Shown: positions 52,466 through 61,977, numbered from the stretch's first letter. The stretch: 64,000 nucleotides of DNA from an uncultured Acetatifactor sp. (GCA_934436435.1 CAKSAN010000001.1:124001-188000), one strand, 5' to 3'. The notes: generated from the sequence alone by a model not told the origin. Numbers and translations are program-made.

Positions 52466-54073
52466 TTAAGGTTCCGGGGTATTTTCCGTCCCCGGTGTCT
52501 GACTGTTCTCCGGTTCCGGGCTGCTCTCCGTTGTCTCTCCGGAGGTCTCCGCCGTCGGTTCCGTCTGGGTATCCTCTGTACCTGCCGGAACGGTTTCCTC
52601 CGGTGTAACCGTCGGTTCCGTTGCTGCACTACTGTCCGCGGAGGTATCCGTTCTGCCGGTGTCTGTCTTCCGGATATTGGTGATGATCTGGTCATCCGAT
52701 ACCGCTGTGCCATCCAGCACAATATAGTCATATACATTCAGGCCATAGGTTGTATTTGCTTTTACAATGGCATACTCATCGTTCTGATACAGAATATTGA
52801 TCTGTTTGAAATCCGCATACCCCTTGTTCACGTTGTATACGCCGATCAGAGTTGCACGCTTACTGACAGTTTCCGTCTCCTGGCTGTCCGGCTTATACAG
52901 AATGTCTCCGGCCTTCAGCACTGAGGTATCCATATAGTATACCTTCTCCTTCTCGTCATAGCTGTACGCACTTGCTTCCACAAATTCGCTGGAAATATCA
53001 CCGTTATCCAAGTAGCACTGACGAATTACACCCTGCGTCCCCGTATTTTCATTGGTGTCAACAAAATCCTCCCCCACCAGGAAAAACTCCTTTTCCACAA
53101 TAGAGGAATTGGGAATTTTCAGCCCCGTCTCATCATTCAGGATCAGTTCAATATCCAGAAAGCGATCCGAAACAAAGGTTACCATGGAATTGGTAAAACT
53201 AAGGGACAGGAAGGTATTGCCGTCGCTTCCGGTAAACAGCTTTGCCTGCCCCCAGGATTCATACTGGTTTTTCAGGAAACGTACCTTCACGTAATCTTCC
53301 TGCTGGATCTCAGCTCCCCGCTCTGCATCGATGGGAATCACGACCGACCAGTCCTCATCCGTGGAGAGCTTGTACACCGGATCTCCCACCGCCATCAGTT
53401 CGTTACCCAGCATCTGTTTCTTCTCATAATCCTTGTTGTCAAATATCTCCTGTGTCACTGCTTCCGTCGTCAGATTCTCATAACCGTCCGTCCAGTAAGC
53501 CACGATTCCCGTGGTGGGTGCATAACAGAAGTTAACGATATTCGCCGCCGAACCGCTGTTTCCGTTTTCAATGCTTTGCAGCATATTCACATTGGCCAGT
53601 TTTAAAACGGTATTTTTCAAAGAATATTTAAAATCATAGGTATTCTCGTAATTCCTGTCATCATACCCATGCATAAAATTCACGATCTCATTTCGAAATT
53701 CCGAGAGTTCCTGGTTACTTAACGTATTCTCTCCGAGGCTGGCATCTTCCAGTTCTTCGTTCAGCCGCCCCGTCTCATCCACGATATATACCGTGTCCCC
53801 CTTGGCAACCCTCTCTCCTTCTCTTGCGTAGAAATTCACATAACCGGCAGTATCCGTACTCACGACCTCTTCCGTGCGGATCGCCACGCCCCGGTAAATA
53901 TTGTTGGTGGCCAAAGACCCTTCCGTCACTTCATATCGTACAATATGATCGGTCTGAAAATACATGATCACACAAATAATCACGTAGACAAAAATGGCTC
54001 CGAAAATAAGCATACCGATATTGAGGTTCAAAGGTTTTCTGTATTTTTTAACTTTTCGCTGTCGTTCTGCCAT
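52466..54073 (-). CDS. HlyD-like membrane-fusion protein without ABC partner
   Basis: A 535-residue protein with a short basic N-terminus, one transmembrane helix (about residues 19-40), and a large extracytoplasmic part. TDTAGYVNFYAREGERVAKGDTVYIVD resembles the biotinyl-lipoyl-like first half of HlyD/membrane-fusion proteins; a helical segment and beta-rich domains follow. The last 55 residues are a Thr/Pro/Glu-rich low-complexity tail. ATG 54073 follows AAAGGAGG. It heads the yggS-sepF unit, with no ABC transporter nearby, so a role in envelope or division rather than export is possible. Annotation by family only. Confidence 0.72.
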   Translation of the reverse strand: MAERQRKVKKYRKPLNLNIGMLIFGAIFVYVIICVIMYFQTDHIVRYEVTEGSLATNNIYRGVAIRTEEVVSTDTAGYVNFYAREGERVAKGDTVYIVDETGRLNEELEDASLGENTLSNQELSEFRNEIVNFMHGYDDRNYENTYDFKYSLKNTVLKLANVNMLQSIENGNSGSAANIVNFCYAPTTGIVAYWTDGYENLTTEAVTQEIFDNKDYEKKQMLGNELMAVGDPVYKLSTDEDWSVVIPIDAERGAEIQQEDYVKVRFLKNQYESWGQAKLFTGSDGNTFLSLSFTNSMVTFVSDRFLDIELILNDETGLKIPNSSIVEKEFFLVGEDFVDTNENTGTQGVIRQCYLDNGDISSEFVEASAYSYDEKEKVYYMDTSVLKAGDILYKPDSQETETVSKRATLIGVYNVNKGYADFKQINILYQNDEYAIVKANTTYGLNVYDYIVLDGTAVSDDQIITNIRKTDTGRTDTSADSSAATEPTVTPEETVPAGTEDTQTEPTAETSGETTESSPEPENSQTPGTENTPEP

Positions 54074-54103
54074 GGAAAACCTCCTTTCCTCTCCCTTACA
54101 TTT

Positions 54104-54134
54104 GAGAAGCCCCGGGTGGTATCCGAGGCTTCTC
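54104..54134. terminator. Hairpin between the P-loop and HlyD-like genes
   Basis: GAGAAGCC (54104-54111) pairs with GGCTTCTC (54127-54134), with further CGG/CCG pairing inside. No T run follows on either strand. It lies 28 bases after the P-loop gene and 31 bases before the HlyD-like start. Confidence 0.5.
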
Positions 54135-54161
54135 ATACGTGAAAACTATAATTCGTTCTTC

Positions 54162-54581
54162 TTACAAAGATACAATGATCTTATCCTTTACAGACTCCGG
54201 CAATTCGGATTCATCCCTGGATACACTGAGGATAAAATCAACCTGGAAGAAATCACTCATTCTGTCCAGTTTCTCCACCACTTCGGAAATGTCCTTGTCT
54301 TCCAAAGCAGCAATCTTCAGAAAGCTGTCAAAATACATCTGTTCCAGATCATGATCCTGAGAAATGATACCGCTCACGAACCCCAGAAATTCACTCTCGT
54401 TCTCGATCATGTAACGGGAAACGTCGATCAGACGCACCTTGTTGTTCAGTTCATACATGTGTTTCGTACTTTTGTCCAGATAAACGATACTTCCCGAAAT
54501 ATCCCTTACCTCGCTGTTTACTTTGTCCAACAGCTGCTTTGTCTTGCCCTTACCCTTTTTGCCTACAATCAACTGAACCAT
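54162..54581 (-). CDS. Small P-loop protein, unknown function
   Basis: A 139-residue soluble protein that opens with a Walker A motif, VGKKGKGKTKQLL (residues 6-18), and a possible Walker B, SIVYLDKS (about 31-38). The rest is mostly helical and acidic, ending SRDESELPESVKDKII. It is too short for an AAA or GTPase domain, but resembles the small ATPase-like proteins often left hypothetical in Clostridia. GGAGGG before the ATG and its own promoter support the gene. It sits between the dacA-like and HlyD-like genes. Confidence 0.75.
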   Translation of the reverse strand: MVQLIVGKKGKGKTKQLLDKVNSEVRDISGSIVYLDKSTKHMYELNNKVRLIDVSRYMIENESEFLGFVSGIISQDHDLEQMYFDSFLKIAALEDKDISEVVEKLDRMSDFFQVDFILSVSRDESELPESVKDKIIVSL

Positions 54582-54637
54582 TGGTGTAACCCTCCTGTCG
54601 TAAAATTTATAGGAACTTCACGCAACCTATTTACTTT

Positions 54638-54666
54638 ATTATAGTTGATATACCCCTAAAAAACAA
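54638..54666 (-). promoter_or_regulatory. Promoter of the small P-loop gene
   Basis: On the - strand TTGTTT (complement of 54661-54666), a 17-base spacer and TATAAT (complement of 54638-54643), starting right after the dacA-like stop codon at 54670. Confidence 0.6.
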
Positions 54667-54669
54667 CAG

Positions 54670-55659
54670 TTATTTATTGATTTGCTCCAGGAGTTGTACC
54701 ATCTCCGGGTACAGTACATCACTGGCGGATGAATTCAGGATCACCGATATATAAGGAGCTCCGTTTACGTCTCTGGACAACAGGATCAGACAGTGTCCGG
54801 CCGCATTGGTCGTACCCGTCTTGCCACCGATGACCGTGATATTCTCCGGTGCCTGAAAATCACCCCGCAGGAAGCGGTTCGTGTTGTTCACCGTAAGCTC
54901 CTTGGCCTTGCCGCTTTTGTCATAATACGTTGTCTGATAACTGGTCATGTGAATGATCTCGTTAAAGGAATCGTATTTGATAGCTTCATTGAAGATCAGA
55001 TACAGATCATAGGCCGAAGTATAATGGTTGTCATCCGACAGTCCGTGAGGATTGGCAAAGCTGGTATTGGTAGCCCCCAACCGTACAGCTTCCTCATTCA
55101 TCATCTCCACAAAATGCTCCACACTGCCGCCGATATTCTCTGCAATCAACATTGCCGCATCGTTGGCGGAATACATTAACAGAATATGTAAGGCCTGATC
55201 CAGCGTCATGGTGTCTCCGGCTTTCAAGCCGCACAGCTGTGCTCCGGATTCCGTGATTTTTACACTGTCCGATGCCGTAAGCACTGTATCCGGTGACGCA
55301 TTCTGCAATGCCACCAGAGCCGTCATTACCTTGGTAAGGCTGGCCGGATATAATCTTTCATGTGCATTCTTGGAATATAATACTTTTTTATTGTTGACAT
55401 CGAATAATACGGCGGCGGAAGCCTGTGACATGTCTACGCTGCCGTCTCCCGTCTCATCCCCCGTCACCACACACAGATTGGTGGCAAAGGGTTCTGCCTT
55501 TCCCGCTCCGGTTCCCGCCAGCACATTAAAGCTGCTGACATTGGAATTGACATCATAGGGAAATGTATAGGCAACATTACCGCATGCAGTCAGCAGGGTC
55601 ATGCAAAGGATCATGGAAATGCAGGAGCAGATCCTACGAACTTTATTTGTACATTTCAC
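54670..55659 (-). CDS. D-alanyl-D-alanine carboxypeptidase lipoprotein (PBP5 type)
   Basis: Low-molecular-weight penicillin-binding protein trimming the terminal D-Ala from peptidoglycan stems. A signal with lipobox LLTAC puts the lipidated residue at Cys26, unlike the C-terminal amphipathic anchor of classic DacA. The S11 peptidase motifs are PASLTK (Ser107, Lys110), YSAND (SxN) and GGKTGTT (KTG). The C-terminal DacA beta domain is missing; the 329-residue protein ends soon after the catalytic domain. It overlaps the 3' end of mgsA by 17 bases and is the last gene of the shape block. Confidence 0.92.
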   Translation of the reverse strand: MKCTNKVRRICSCISMILCMTLLTACGNVAYTFPYDVNSNVSSFNVLAGTGAGKAEPFATNLCVVTGDETGDGSVDMSQASAAVLFDVNNKKVLYSKNAHERLYPASLTKVMTALVALQNASPDTVLTASDSVKITESGAQLCGLKAGDTMTLDQALHILLMYSANDAAMLIAENIGGSVEHFVEMMNEEAVRLGATNTSFANPHGLSDDNHYTSAYDLYLIFNEAIKYDSFNEIIHMTSYQTTYYDKSGKAKELTVNNTNRFLRGDFQAPENITVIGGKTGTTNAAGHCLILLSRDVNGAPYISVILNSSASDVLYPEMVQLLEQINK

Positions 55660-56038
55660 GCCACTCTAAATCTCCTCTGTCTAAGGACTTGATCAACAGT
55701 TCCGCACTGGCCAGATTGGTTGCCAGCGGAATATTATGCATATCACACAGACGCATAACATTGCTCACATCCGGCTCATGGGCCTTGGGTGCCAGCGGAT
55801 CACGAAGGAAGATCACCAGGTCGATCTCGTTGTGTTCGATCTGGGCTCCGATCTGCTGTTCGCCTCCCAGATGTCCCGCAAGATATTTATGGATATTCAG
55901 ATTGGTAACCTCTTCGATCAGTCTGCCTGTGGTTCCCGTGGCATATAATTCATTCTTACTTAAAATTCCGCGATATGCAATGCAGAAATTCTGCATCAGT
56001 TTCTTCTTGGCATCATGTGCAATCAGTGCAATGTTCAT
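55643..56038 (-). CDS. mgsA: Methylglyoxal synthase-like protein
   Basis: A 131-residue protein of the methylglyoxal synthase family, which converts dihydroxyacetone phosphate to methylglyoxal and phosphate. Seen are [10 protein letters not shown], the phosphate loop [42 protein letters not shown] and [14 protein letters not shown]. In E. coli MgsA the catalytic base is the Asp of GGDQQ; here it is Glu (about residue 60). The second aspartate (FLRDP) is kept. ATG 56038 with AAGGGG 10 bases upstream is preferred to the ATG at 56047. It lies between rodA and the carboxypeptidase in a cell-shape operon. Confidence 0.85.
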   Translation of the reverse strand: MNIALIAHDAKKKLMQNFCIAYRGILSKNELYATGTTGRLIEEVTNLNIHKYLAGHLGGEQQIGAQIEHNEIDLVIFLRDPLAPKAHEPDVSNVMRLCDMHNIPLATNLASAELLIKSLDRGDLEWREMYK

Positions 56039-56080
56039 ATAGTTCATACCCCTTCTCTATATAATGTATATTTCCTTCGT

Positions 56081-57187
56081 TTAGCTTCTCTTCGCCTGTA
56101 ACCGTACATTCAGTACAACTCCCATTCCAATATAGAGACTCAGCAAAGAAGTCAGGCCATAGCTTACAAAAGGCAGCGGAAGACCTGTGTTCGGTAAAAT
56201 AAACGTAGCTACTCCGATGTTTACAAAGCTCTGGAAAGCGATCAGTCCCCCCATTGACGCCGCTATGATCGTCCCCGCAATATCCTTCGCCTTTCCTGCA
56301 ATGGAAACACATTCCATTGCCGTAAGCATCAGCAGTATGATCACCACGATACTTCCCTTAAATCCGAACTCTTCTCCGATGACGGCAAATATGAAATCGG
56401 TTTCCGCCTCTGACAGGAAATTGCCGTTCTTTACCGATGTGATCTCGTTATTCTTGTAACCTTTTCCGTCCAGTTCTCCCGAGCCTATGGCCATTACGGA
56501 ATTCAACTGCTGATACGCAAGGTCCGTGGAATATTCCTCCGGATTTACGAAGGCAAGAATACGATTCTTCTGATAGTCTTTCAGAATCGTACTGCCTGGC
56601 TGCATGGCCAGCGATACAAGAATCACCACCGCCGGGATCGCCACCGCCAGTGCCCCGAAGATCAGCTTATAACTGATGCCTCCGGTGTACAGGATCACGC
56701 AGAAAATAAAGATCAGCACCAGACTGGTAGACAGTGCCGGCTGTTCCTTTACCATGACCCAGGGAATACCCATCAGTACTGCAATGGATGCAATCACAGG
56801 GAAAGAATTCAACTTTTCCTTATATTTCATAATAAACTGTGCAAAGAATAAAATCAATAAAATTTTTGCAAGTTCTGAAGGTTGAAATTGCAGTCCGCCG
56901 ATCTTAAGCCAGCGCTGAGCTCCGTTGCCTTCCTCCCCCATCAGGATCACCAGCCCCAGGAGCACCAGATTGCCTATGTACATCAGCCAGTAAAGCTTCA
57001 GAATCACGGAATAATTAAAAAAAGAAAGAACGATCATAATTGCAAAGCCGGCAACCACCCCCGCCAGCTGTCTGGTCTGCTGTGCCGGCTCCGCACTGCC
57101 GATGGTCATGATACCGATGGCCGACAATGCCATTATCAATATGATCAGTTTAAAGTCATAATCCCGTAATCTATAATTTTTAAACAT
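56081..57187 (-). CDS. rodA: SEDS-family peptidoglycan polymerase RodA
   Basis: Glycosyltransferase that polymerises lipid II in the elongation complex, partnered with PBP2. The 368-residue protein has about ten transmembrane helices; GEEGNGAQRWLKIGGLQFQPSELAKI and FVNIGVATFILPNTGLPLPFVSYGLTSLLSLYIGMG are the diagnostic loops of SEDS proteins. Placement with mrdA (PBP2) and mreBCD favours RodA over FtsW. It follows minE by 21 bases. Confidence 0.95.
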   Translation of the reverse strand: MFKNYRLRDYDFKLIILIMALSAIGIMTIGSAEPAQQTRQLAGVVAGFAIMIVLSFFNYSVILKLYWLMYIGNLVLLGLVILMGEEGNGAQRWLKIGGLQFQPSELAKILLILFFAQFIMKYKEKLNSFPVIASIAVLMGIPWVMVKEQPALSTSLVLIFIFCVILYTGGISYKLIFGALAVAIPAVVILVSLAMQPGSTILKDYQKNRILAFVNPEEYSTDLAYQQLNSVMAIGSGELDGKGYKNNEITSVKNGNFLSEAETDFIFAVIGEEFGFKGSIVVIILLMLTAMECVSIAGKAKDIAGTIIAASMGGLIAFQSFVNIGVATFILPNTGLPLPFVSYGLTSLLSLYIGMGVVLNVRLQAKRS

Positions 57188-57208
57188 CCGTTTGGCCTTT
57201 CTGTTTTC

Positions 57209-57490
57209 TTATGGCATTTTCGCAGTTTTCTGCAAATCAATAATAGGAATATTGGCAATGAGGCTGGGACTTTTATTCCTTCCGCCCTTGCTGCCTTTTG
57301 CCTGTATCTCGATCTCCATATGATCGGTATCGATCCGCATGTATTTTGAGATCACTTTTGTAATGTCCGCCTTGATCAGTTCCATCATCTCCGGAGAACA
57401 ATTCACCCGGTCCGATATCAGCAGAATCTTCAGACGGTCCTTTGCCACCTGGCAGGAACTTTTCCTGCGAAAAAAAAGCTTCATATTCAT
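57209..57490 (-). CDS. minE: Cell division topological specificity factor MinE
   Basis: A 93-residue MinE, which stimulates the MinD ATPase and drives Min oscillation. The N-terminal amphipathic part (MKLFFRRKSSCQVAKDRLKILLISDR) includes the MinD-interaction beta strand, followed by the dimerisation domain (MMELIKADITKVISKYMRID). Many Firmicutes lack MinE and use DivIVA instead, so this organism has the oscillating-type system. It lies 12 bases behind minD. Confidence 0.93.
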   Translation of the reverse strand: MNMKLFFRRKSSCQVAKDRLKILLISDRVNCSPEMMELIKADITKVISKYMRIDTDHMEIEIQAKGSKGGRNKSPSLIANIPIIDLQKTAKMP

Positions 57491-57502
57491 TCCGTCCCCT
57501 TC

Positions 57503-58324
57503 CTATGCCTTCCGGAAAATACCGGTTACTTTTGTCCAAAAAGATACTCCTTTTTCGAAATCCAGGAACGGAATTTCTTTTCCCAGCACGCGGTCTACCA
57601 CATTGCGGTAAGCCTTCCCCGCCGGTGTATCGCTTCCGACTAACGGTTCTCCCTGATTGGTGGCAATGACTACGTTTTCATCATCCGGAACGATTCCGAT
57701 GAGGGGCACCGCCAGAATGTCCACCACATCATCCGCAGACATCATATCCCCGCGCTTTACCATATCCATGCGCAGCCTGTTGATGATCAGATCCATCTGC
57801 TTGAAGCCATTCGCTTCCAGCAGTCCGATAATGCGGTCCGCATCTCTGATGGCCGAGACCTCCGGCGTGGTTACCACCAGTGCCCTGTCGGCTCCGGCGA
57901 TGGCATTCTGGAAGCCTTGCTCGATTCCCGCCGGGCAGTCCAGAATAATATAATCAAACTGTTCTCTTAAGTGGTCGATCACCTTCACCATCTGTCCCGG
58001 TGTGACCGCCGATTTGTCTCTGGTCTGCGCCGACGGCATCAGGTACAGTCCCGGGTGTCTCTTATCCCGGATCAGTGCCTGCTTGATTCTGCAATTTCCT
58101 TCGACCACATCTACCAGATTGTACACGATACGGTTCTCCAGCCCCATGACAACATCAAGGTTGCGCAGTCCGATATCCGTATCAATCAGACAGACTTTGC
58201 TGCCTGCTTTGGCAAGACCTGTTCCTACGTTTGCAGATGTAGTGGTCTTCCCTACACCGCCTTTTCCTGAAGTGACGACAATGACTTCGGAGCTTTTCTT
58301 CTCCGCGGAAACGTTTTGTTCCAT
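57503..58324 (-). CDS. minD: Septum site-determining ATPase MinD
   Basis: A 273-residue ParA-type ATPase. The deviant Walker A is TSGKGGVGKTTTSANVG; LIDTDIGLRNLDVVMGLENR and YIILDCPAGIEQGFQNAI follow. The C-terminal FWTKVTGIFRKA forms the membrane-targeting amphipathic helix. It recruits MinC to the membrane and oscillates with MinE. The gene lies between minC and minE in the usual order. Confidence 0.97.
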   Translation of the reverse strand: MEQNVSAEKKSSEVIVVTSGKGGVGKTTTSANVGTGLAKAGSKVCLIDTDIGLRNLDVVMGLENRIVYNLVDVVEGNCRIKQALIRDKRHPGLYLMPSAQTRDKSAVTPGQMVKVIDHLREQFDYIILDCPAGIEQGFQNAIAGADRALVVTTPEVSAIRDADRIIGLLEANGFKQMDLIINRLRMDMVKRGDMMSADDVVDILAVPLIGIVPDDENVVIATNQGEPLVGSDTPAGKAYRNVVDRVLGKEIPFLDFEKGVSFWTKVTGIFRKA

Positions 58325-58366
58325 TTTGGATTCCTCCTGTTTGATTTTGTCGTCCCCTGGATCCTT

Positions 58367-59038
58367 TTAAAAAGCACCCAGTAATTCTTTGGTAAGGGGA
58401 TCAAGTACGATCTTCCCGTTCTTCAGGTGTGCAATTTTCGGTTGTACTTTGGGGCGTATGCCCCATTTCGACTGTTTCGCATTGGTTTTATATTTGAAAT
58501 CGCCGATTTTTAATCTTTCCGGCTCCATTTCAAGCGCTACAATATAACAATCCTCCCTGCCGGATCCTCCCGCGTAGGCTTCTCCGTACAGTCCCCCCAG
58601 AATAATGATATTGCCTGCGGAGATTACAGCACTTCCGGGGTAGACATCCCCCAGCACCACGATACTGTTCTCGGTCTCTATGACTTCCCGGTTTTTCAGG
58701 GTTCCTTTATAGAACTGTCCCTCGTCCCCGCCGGAAAGCTTTTTCTCCATATGCTGCAGGGCCTTGATAAAGTTCTTGTTCGTGGCATCATCATGCCCCA
58801 CGATACAGGCGATTCTCACATTACTGTTTTCCCGGATAGTGTCCAGGATGCGGATCTCTTCCACCTCAGTCACTTCACGTCCCTCCATGGACAGCGCCAT
58901 GGTGGACGTTCCGAAAAAATTCTTCGCTTCCGTGAATTTCACCGCAAGTTCCTGTAATATTTCCTCCAGAGAAGCATCCTCCCGCATCAGAAGTGTGATC
59001 CCGTTGGGAAAACTTTTGATCAATACTGCATCTTTCAT
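58367..59038 (-). CDS. minC: Septum site-determining protein MinC
   Basis: FtsZ inhibitor recruited by MinD. The 223-residue protein has the N-terminal domain (to about residue 100) that destabilises FtsZ and the C-terminal beta-helix domain (TENSIVVLGDVYPGSAVISAGNIIILGGLYGEAYAGG) that binds MinD. The last 40 residues continue beyond the core helix with many lysines. It starts 53 bases after mrdA. Confidence 0.93.
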   Translation of the reverse strand: MKDAVLIKSFPNGITLLMREDASLEEILQELAVKFTEAKNFFGTSTMALSMEGREVTEVEEIRILDTIRENSNVRIACIVGHDDATNKNFIKALQHMEKKLSGGDEGQFYKGTLKNREVIETENSIVVLGDVYPGSAVISAGNIIILGGLYGEAYAGGSGREDCYIVALEMEPERLKIGDFKYKTNAKQSKWGIRPKVQPKIAHLKNGKIVLDPLTKELLGAF

Positions 59039-59091
59039 TTTCTTATACCTGTCTTTTAGTTTTTTATATCCGGAGTCCTACACTCGGGAAA

Positions 59092-61977
59092 TTACATCTC
59101 GTTGGAAACAGCGTTATCCAGCGTATCCGCGGTACCCGTGATCAGATCGTCTTCTTCTGCCAGTCCGTAGTAATACTTGATAATATCTCGGGTGAACTGT
59201 GCCGCATAGTCTGAGGAATATCCGAAAGGAATCCTCGTGGCGATGGCGATCTCCGGGTTCTCATAAGGTGCATAGCAGATAAAAAGTGCATGGTTCGGCC
59301 GGGAAGCCGTCTGCTCCGCCGTACCGGTCTTACCTGCCGCATTTACCGCCAGATCGTTAAAGTACTTTTTATTTTCCACTACCTGCCGCATTCCCAGATG
59401 GAATGCATCCCAGTACTCCTGCGGAAGGTCGATCTGATTTCTTATCTCCGCATGATACTCCTTTAACAGATTGCCCTGCGAATCCGTAGTCTTGTCAAGC
59501 AAAGTCAGATTATAGCAGGTACCGCTGTTGGCAATGGTGGTAACGTATCTGGCCAGTCCCACGGTGGTATAGCTGTTGCTGCCCTGTCCGATGGCGGAAC
59601 GTACCGGGTCCCTGGTGGATACATCCGGTGCGTACTCTCCGATCTCCACTCCCGACTTATCCGTCAGGCCGTACAGATCCGCATATTTGCTTAGAGTATC
59701 CAAACCCGCTTCCTCATTATAGCTTCCGCCCCGGGTAGCCAGCTGATAGCCGACACTGTAGAAGAAGTAGTTGCAGGAATCCTTGATGGCAGATGTCACA
59801 TTCTCATATCCGTGTCCTGAGATCCTCCAACATCTCGGGGACGGTGTGATCTCGGTAAAGGTGCCGACACAGTTCACCCGACTCTGGAGGTTGATCACAT
59901 TCTCCAATAATCCCGCCGTTGCAGATACGATTTTAAACGTAGATCCGGGCGCTGCTTTATACTGTGTGGCAAAGTTCAGCTGGGGGCTGGACTTGTCCGC
60001 ATTCAGCTGGGCATAATATTCCGCATCCACGGTATTTGCCATCTTGTTATTGTCATATCCGGGGTAAGACACCATAGCCAGTACATCTCCCGTATTGACA
60101 TCCGTAATGACTACGGAGGCATTGCAGGGATCCAGTGCCAGCTGCGCCGGTGTAATCTCCAGGTTGTTGATCCGGTTCATCATAAACTGATAAGCTGACA
60201 GCTTCCCGGAATACAATCCTTCTTCATCCTCCGCCGGGATGTCTACCACCTGCTGTTCACACAGGAGCATGCAGATCTGTTTTCCGGTGATCTTGTCATT
60301 TAAGAGCATGTATTTATAAAAACGTTTCTGAAACTCCGTGGTATGATCGATGGCACTGATGGTATATTCCAGCAGCTTGTCATAGACCTCTGTGGAATCC
60401 GAATACTTATCGTTCAGATCCAGCTTACTTACATCGATCCAGTTCATGGCGATGCAGTACTGAAGGTATTCCTTCAGGGAGATTACTTCCTCCTTCGCCC
60501 AGGCATTCTGGGTGGCATCGTTGTCATCCACCAGTTCCTTCATAATCACGCCCTCTTCCCGAAGGAGGCTTACGATATTACTCTGGTAGACCTGATATTC
60601 CTTGGAAAGCTTATTGTAAGGAGTTGCCCCTTCTGTAAGTTCGTAAGTCAGTCTGTCGTAAACGCCCTGCTTGTATTCCAGATAGGCTGCATAGACTGCC
60701 TTTTCCGTCTCTCCCGCGTCCTCTGCCTCGAAATGTTTTCTGTCCAGAATATTGTTGTTGATCATGGCAAAATACACGTCATAAATCGGAATCTTAATGG
60801 AAGAACTCTTGGCATTCTCCGGCAGATTGAATTCTTTGGCATTAATGATCTTGCTGGCCACCAGACCCGCCAGTTTCTGCTCGACGATATTGTAGACCGC
60901 CTCCGTGAGATCCTTGTCGATGGTCAGATAGACATCCGCCCCCGGCTGCGCCTCCTTGCGTTCCAAAATGGTGATCACCTTACCGGTATTGTCCACCACC
61001 ACTTTTTCACTGCCCTTGGTGCCCTGCAATGTGGTCTCCATATATGCTTCGATACCACTCTTACCCACTACATCATTGATCGTGTAGGTATCCTCCAGAC
61101 CGCCTTCTGCCACCACCTGGTCATTTAATTCTGTCAGTTCATCGGAAGAGATCTTGCCGGTATAACCCAGTACATGTGCGAAGTATTTACTGTCTATGTA
61201 TCGGCGCACGGTATCCTCCACAATGGACACACCGTCCAGCTGATCGGAATTCTCCATGATCACCGCCACTGTCTCAGCACTGACATTGGTAGCTACGGTG
61301 GTTCCCACATATTTGCGGAAAGAAGTCAGGTTCATGGCATAGCGGATGGTCACCATCTGCAGCCATTCCTCCCTCGTATAGCCCTTTCCCGGCACGAACG
61401 GGGTCTTGCTGTCCTCGGGATTTTCGTACTGACCAATAGCAAAGCCCTTGGCCCGGCTTAGGTATTCCATCAGCTCCTGCGCCGTCATGGCCTTCTCTTC
61501 TTCACTCAGCTTGTCTACGGTCTTGTAGCCCAATACATCCGCCTGAAAGCGGAGCAATGCCGTGCCATCCACGGAATAGGCATAATCCCCGTCTTCATCA
61601 ATCACGATCTTAAAGTCCGTGATCACACTGTCCCCGTTTTTCTCGATCAGCTTGATCAGACGATAAACAACATCATTGACCTTTGCATTTTTATTCCGGG
61701 TAGACTCAAACACATCCTCGATCTTCACGGAATAAGCCAGTTCGTTTTCCGCCAGCACATTGCCGTTCCTGTCCAGGATCCGTCCTCTGGTACTGGAAAT
61801 ATCCCTGGTCTTCTCGATCTGAAGGATAAAATCATTCAGATACTCTTCTCCGTTTACGATCTGTAAGTTAAAACAACGGTAAAGCAGAACCCCTGCAAAA
61901 AAAGCAAACAGTATCATCAGTACTGTCAGTCTGCTGGTCACAATATTAATAATGTGATCTCTAATTTCACGAAACAA
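59092..61977 (-). CDS. mrdA: Penicillin-binding protein 2 (elongation transpeptidase) with a large insert
   Basis: Class B transpeptidase of the elongation complex, partner of RodA. N-terminal anchor (about residues 14-37), PBP dimerisation domain with STRGRILDRNGNVLAEN (about 62-80), then the catalytic domain: active-site Ser679 in APGSTFK, SCN at 734-736 and KTG at 883-885. At 961 residues it is far longer than usual PBP2; a helical segment of about 250 residues (roughly 370-618) separates LTIDKDLTEAVYNIVEQKL from ASVVITDVNTGDVLAMVSYPGYD, which are normally nearly adjacent. The start is TTG at 61977 with GGAG upstream, overlapping mreD by 11 bases. Confidence 0.93.
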   Translation of the reverse strand: MFREIRDHIINIVTSRLTVLMILFAFFAGVLLYRCFNLQIVNGEEYLNDFILQIEKTRDISSTRGRILDRNGNVLAENELAYSVKIEDVFESTRNKNAKVNDVVYRLIKLIEKNGDSVITDFKIVIDEDGDYAYSVDGTALLRFQADVLGYKTVDKLSEEEKAMTAQELMEYLSRAKGFAIGQYENPEDSKTPFVPGKGYTREEWLQMVTIRYAMNLTSFRKYVGTTVATNVSAETVAVIMENSDQLDGVSIVEDTVRRYIDSKYFAHVLGYTGKISSDELTELNDQVVAEGGLEDTYTINDVVGKSGIEAYMETTLQGTKGSEKVVVDNTGKVITILERKEAQPGADVYLTIDKDLTEAVYNIVEQKLAGLVASKIINAKEFNLPENAKSSSIKIPIYDVYFAMINNNILDRKHFEAEDAGETEKAVYAAYLEYKQGVYDRLTYELTEGATPYNKLSKEYQVYQSNIVSLLREEGVIMKELVDDNDATQNAWAKEEVISLKEYLQYCIAMNWIDVSKLDLNDKYSDSTEVYDKLLEYTISAIDHTTEFQKRFYKYMLLNDKITGKQICMLLCEQQVVDIPAEDEEGLYSGKLSAYQFMMNRINNLEITPAQLALDPCNASVVITDVNTGDVLAMVSYPGYDNNKMANTVDAEYYAQLNADKSSPQLNFATQYKAAPGSTFKIVSATAGLLENVINLQSRVNCVGTFTEITPSPRCWRISGHGYENVTSAIKDSCNYFFYSVGYQLATRGGSYNEEAGLDTLSKYADLYGLTDKSGVEIGEYAPDVSTRDPVRSAIGQGSNSYTTVGLARYVTTIANSGTCYNLTLLDKTTDSQGNLLKEYHAEIRNQIDLPQEYWDAFHLGMRQVVENKKYFNDLAVNAAGKTGTAEQTASRPNHALFICYAPYENPEIAIATRIPFGYSSDYAAQFTRDIIKYYYGLAEEDDLITGTADTLDNAVSNEM

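Noticed and set aside
60343..61128. 261-codon open frame antisense to mrdA
   Set aside because: It covers the PBP2 insert region, so I checked whether the insert was really a reverse gene; it has no good start site and the PBP2 frame stays open and charged throughout.
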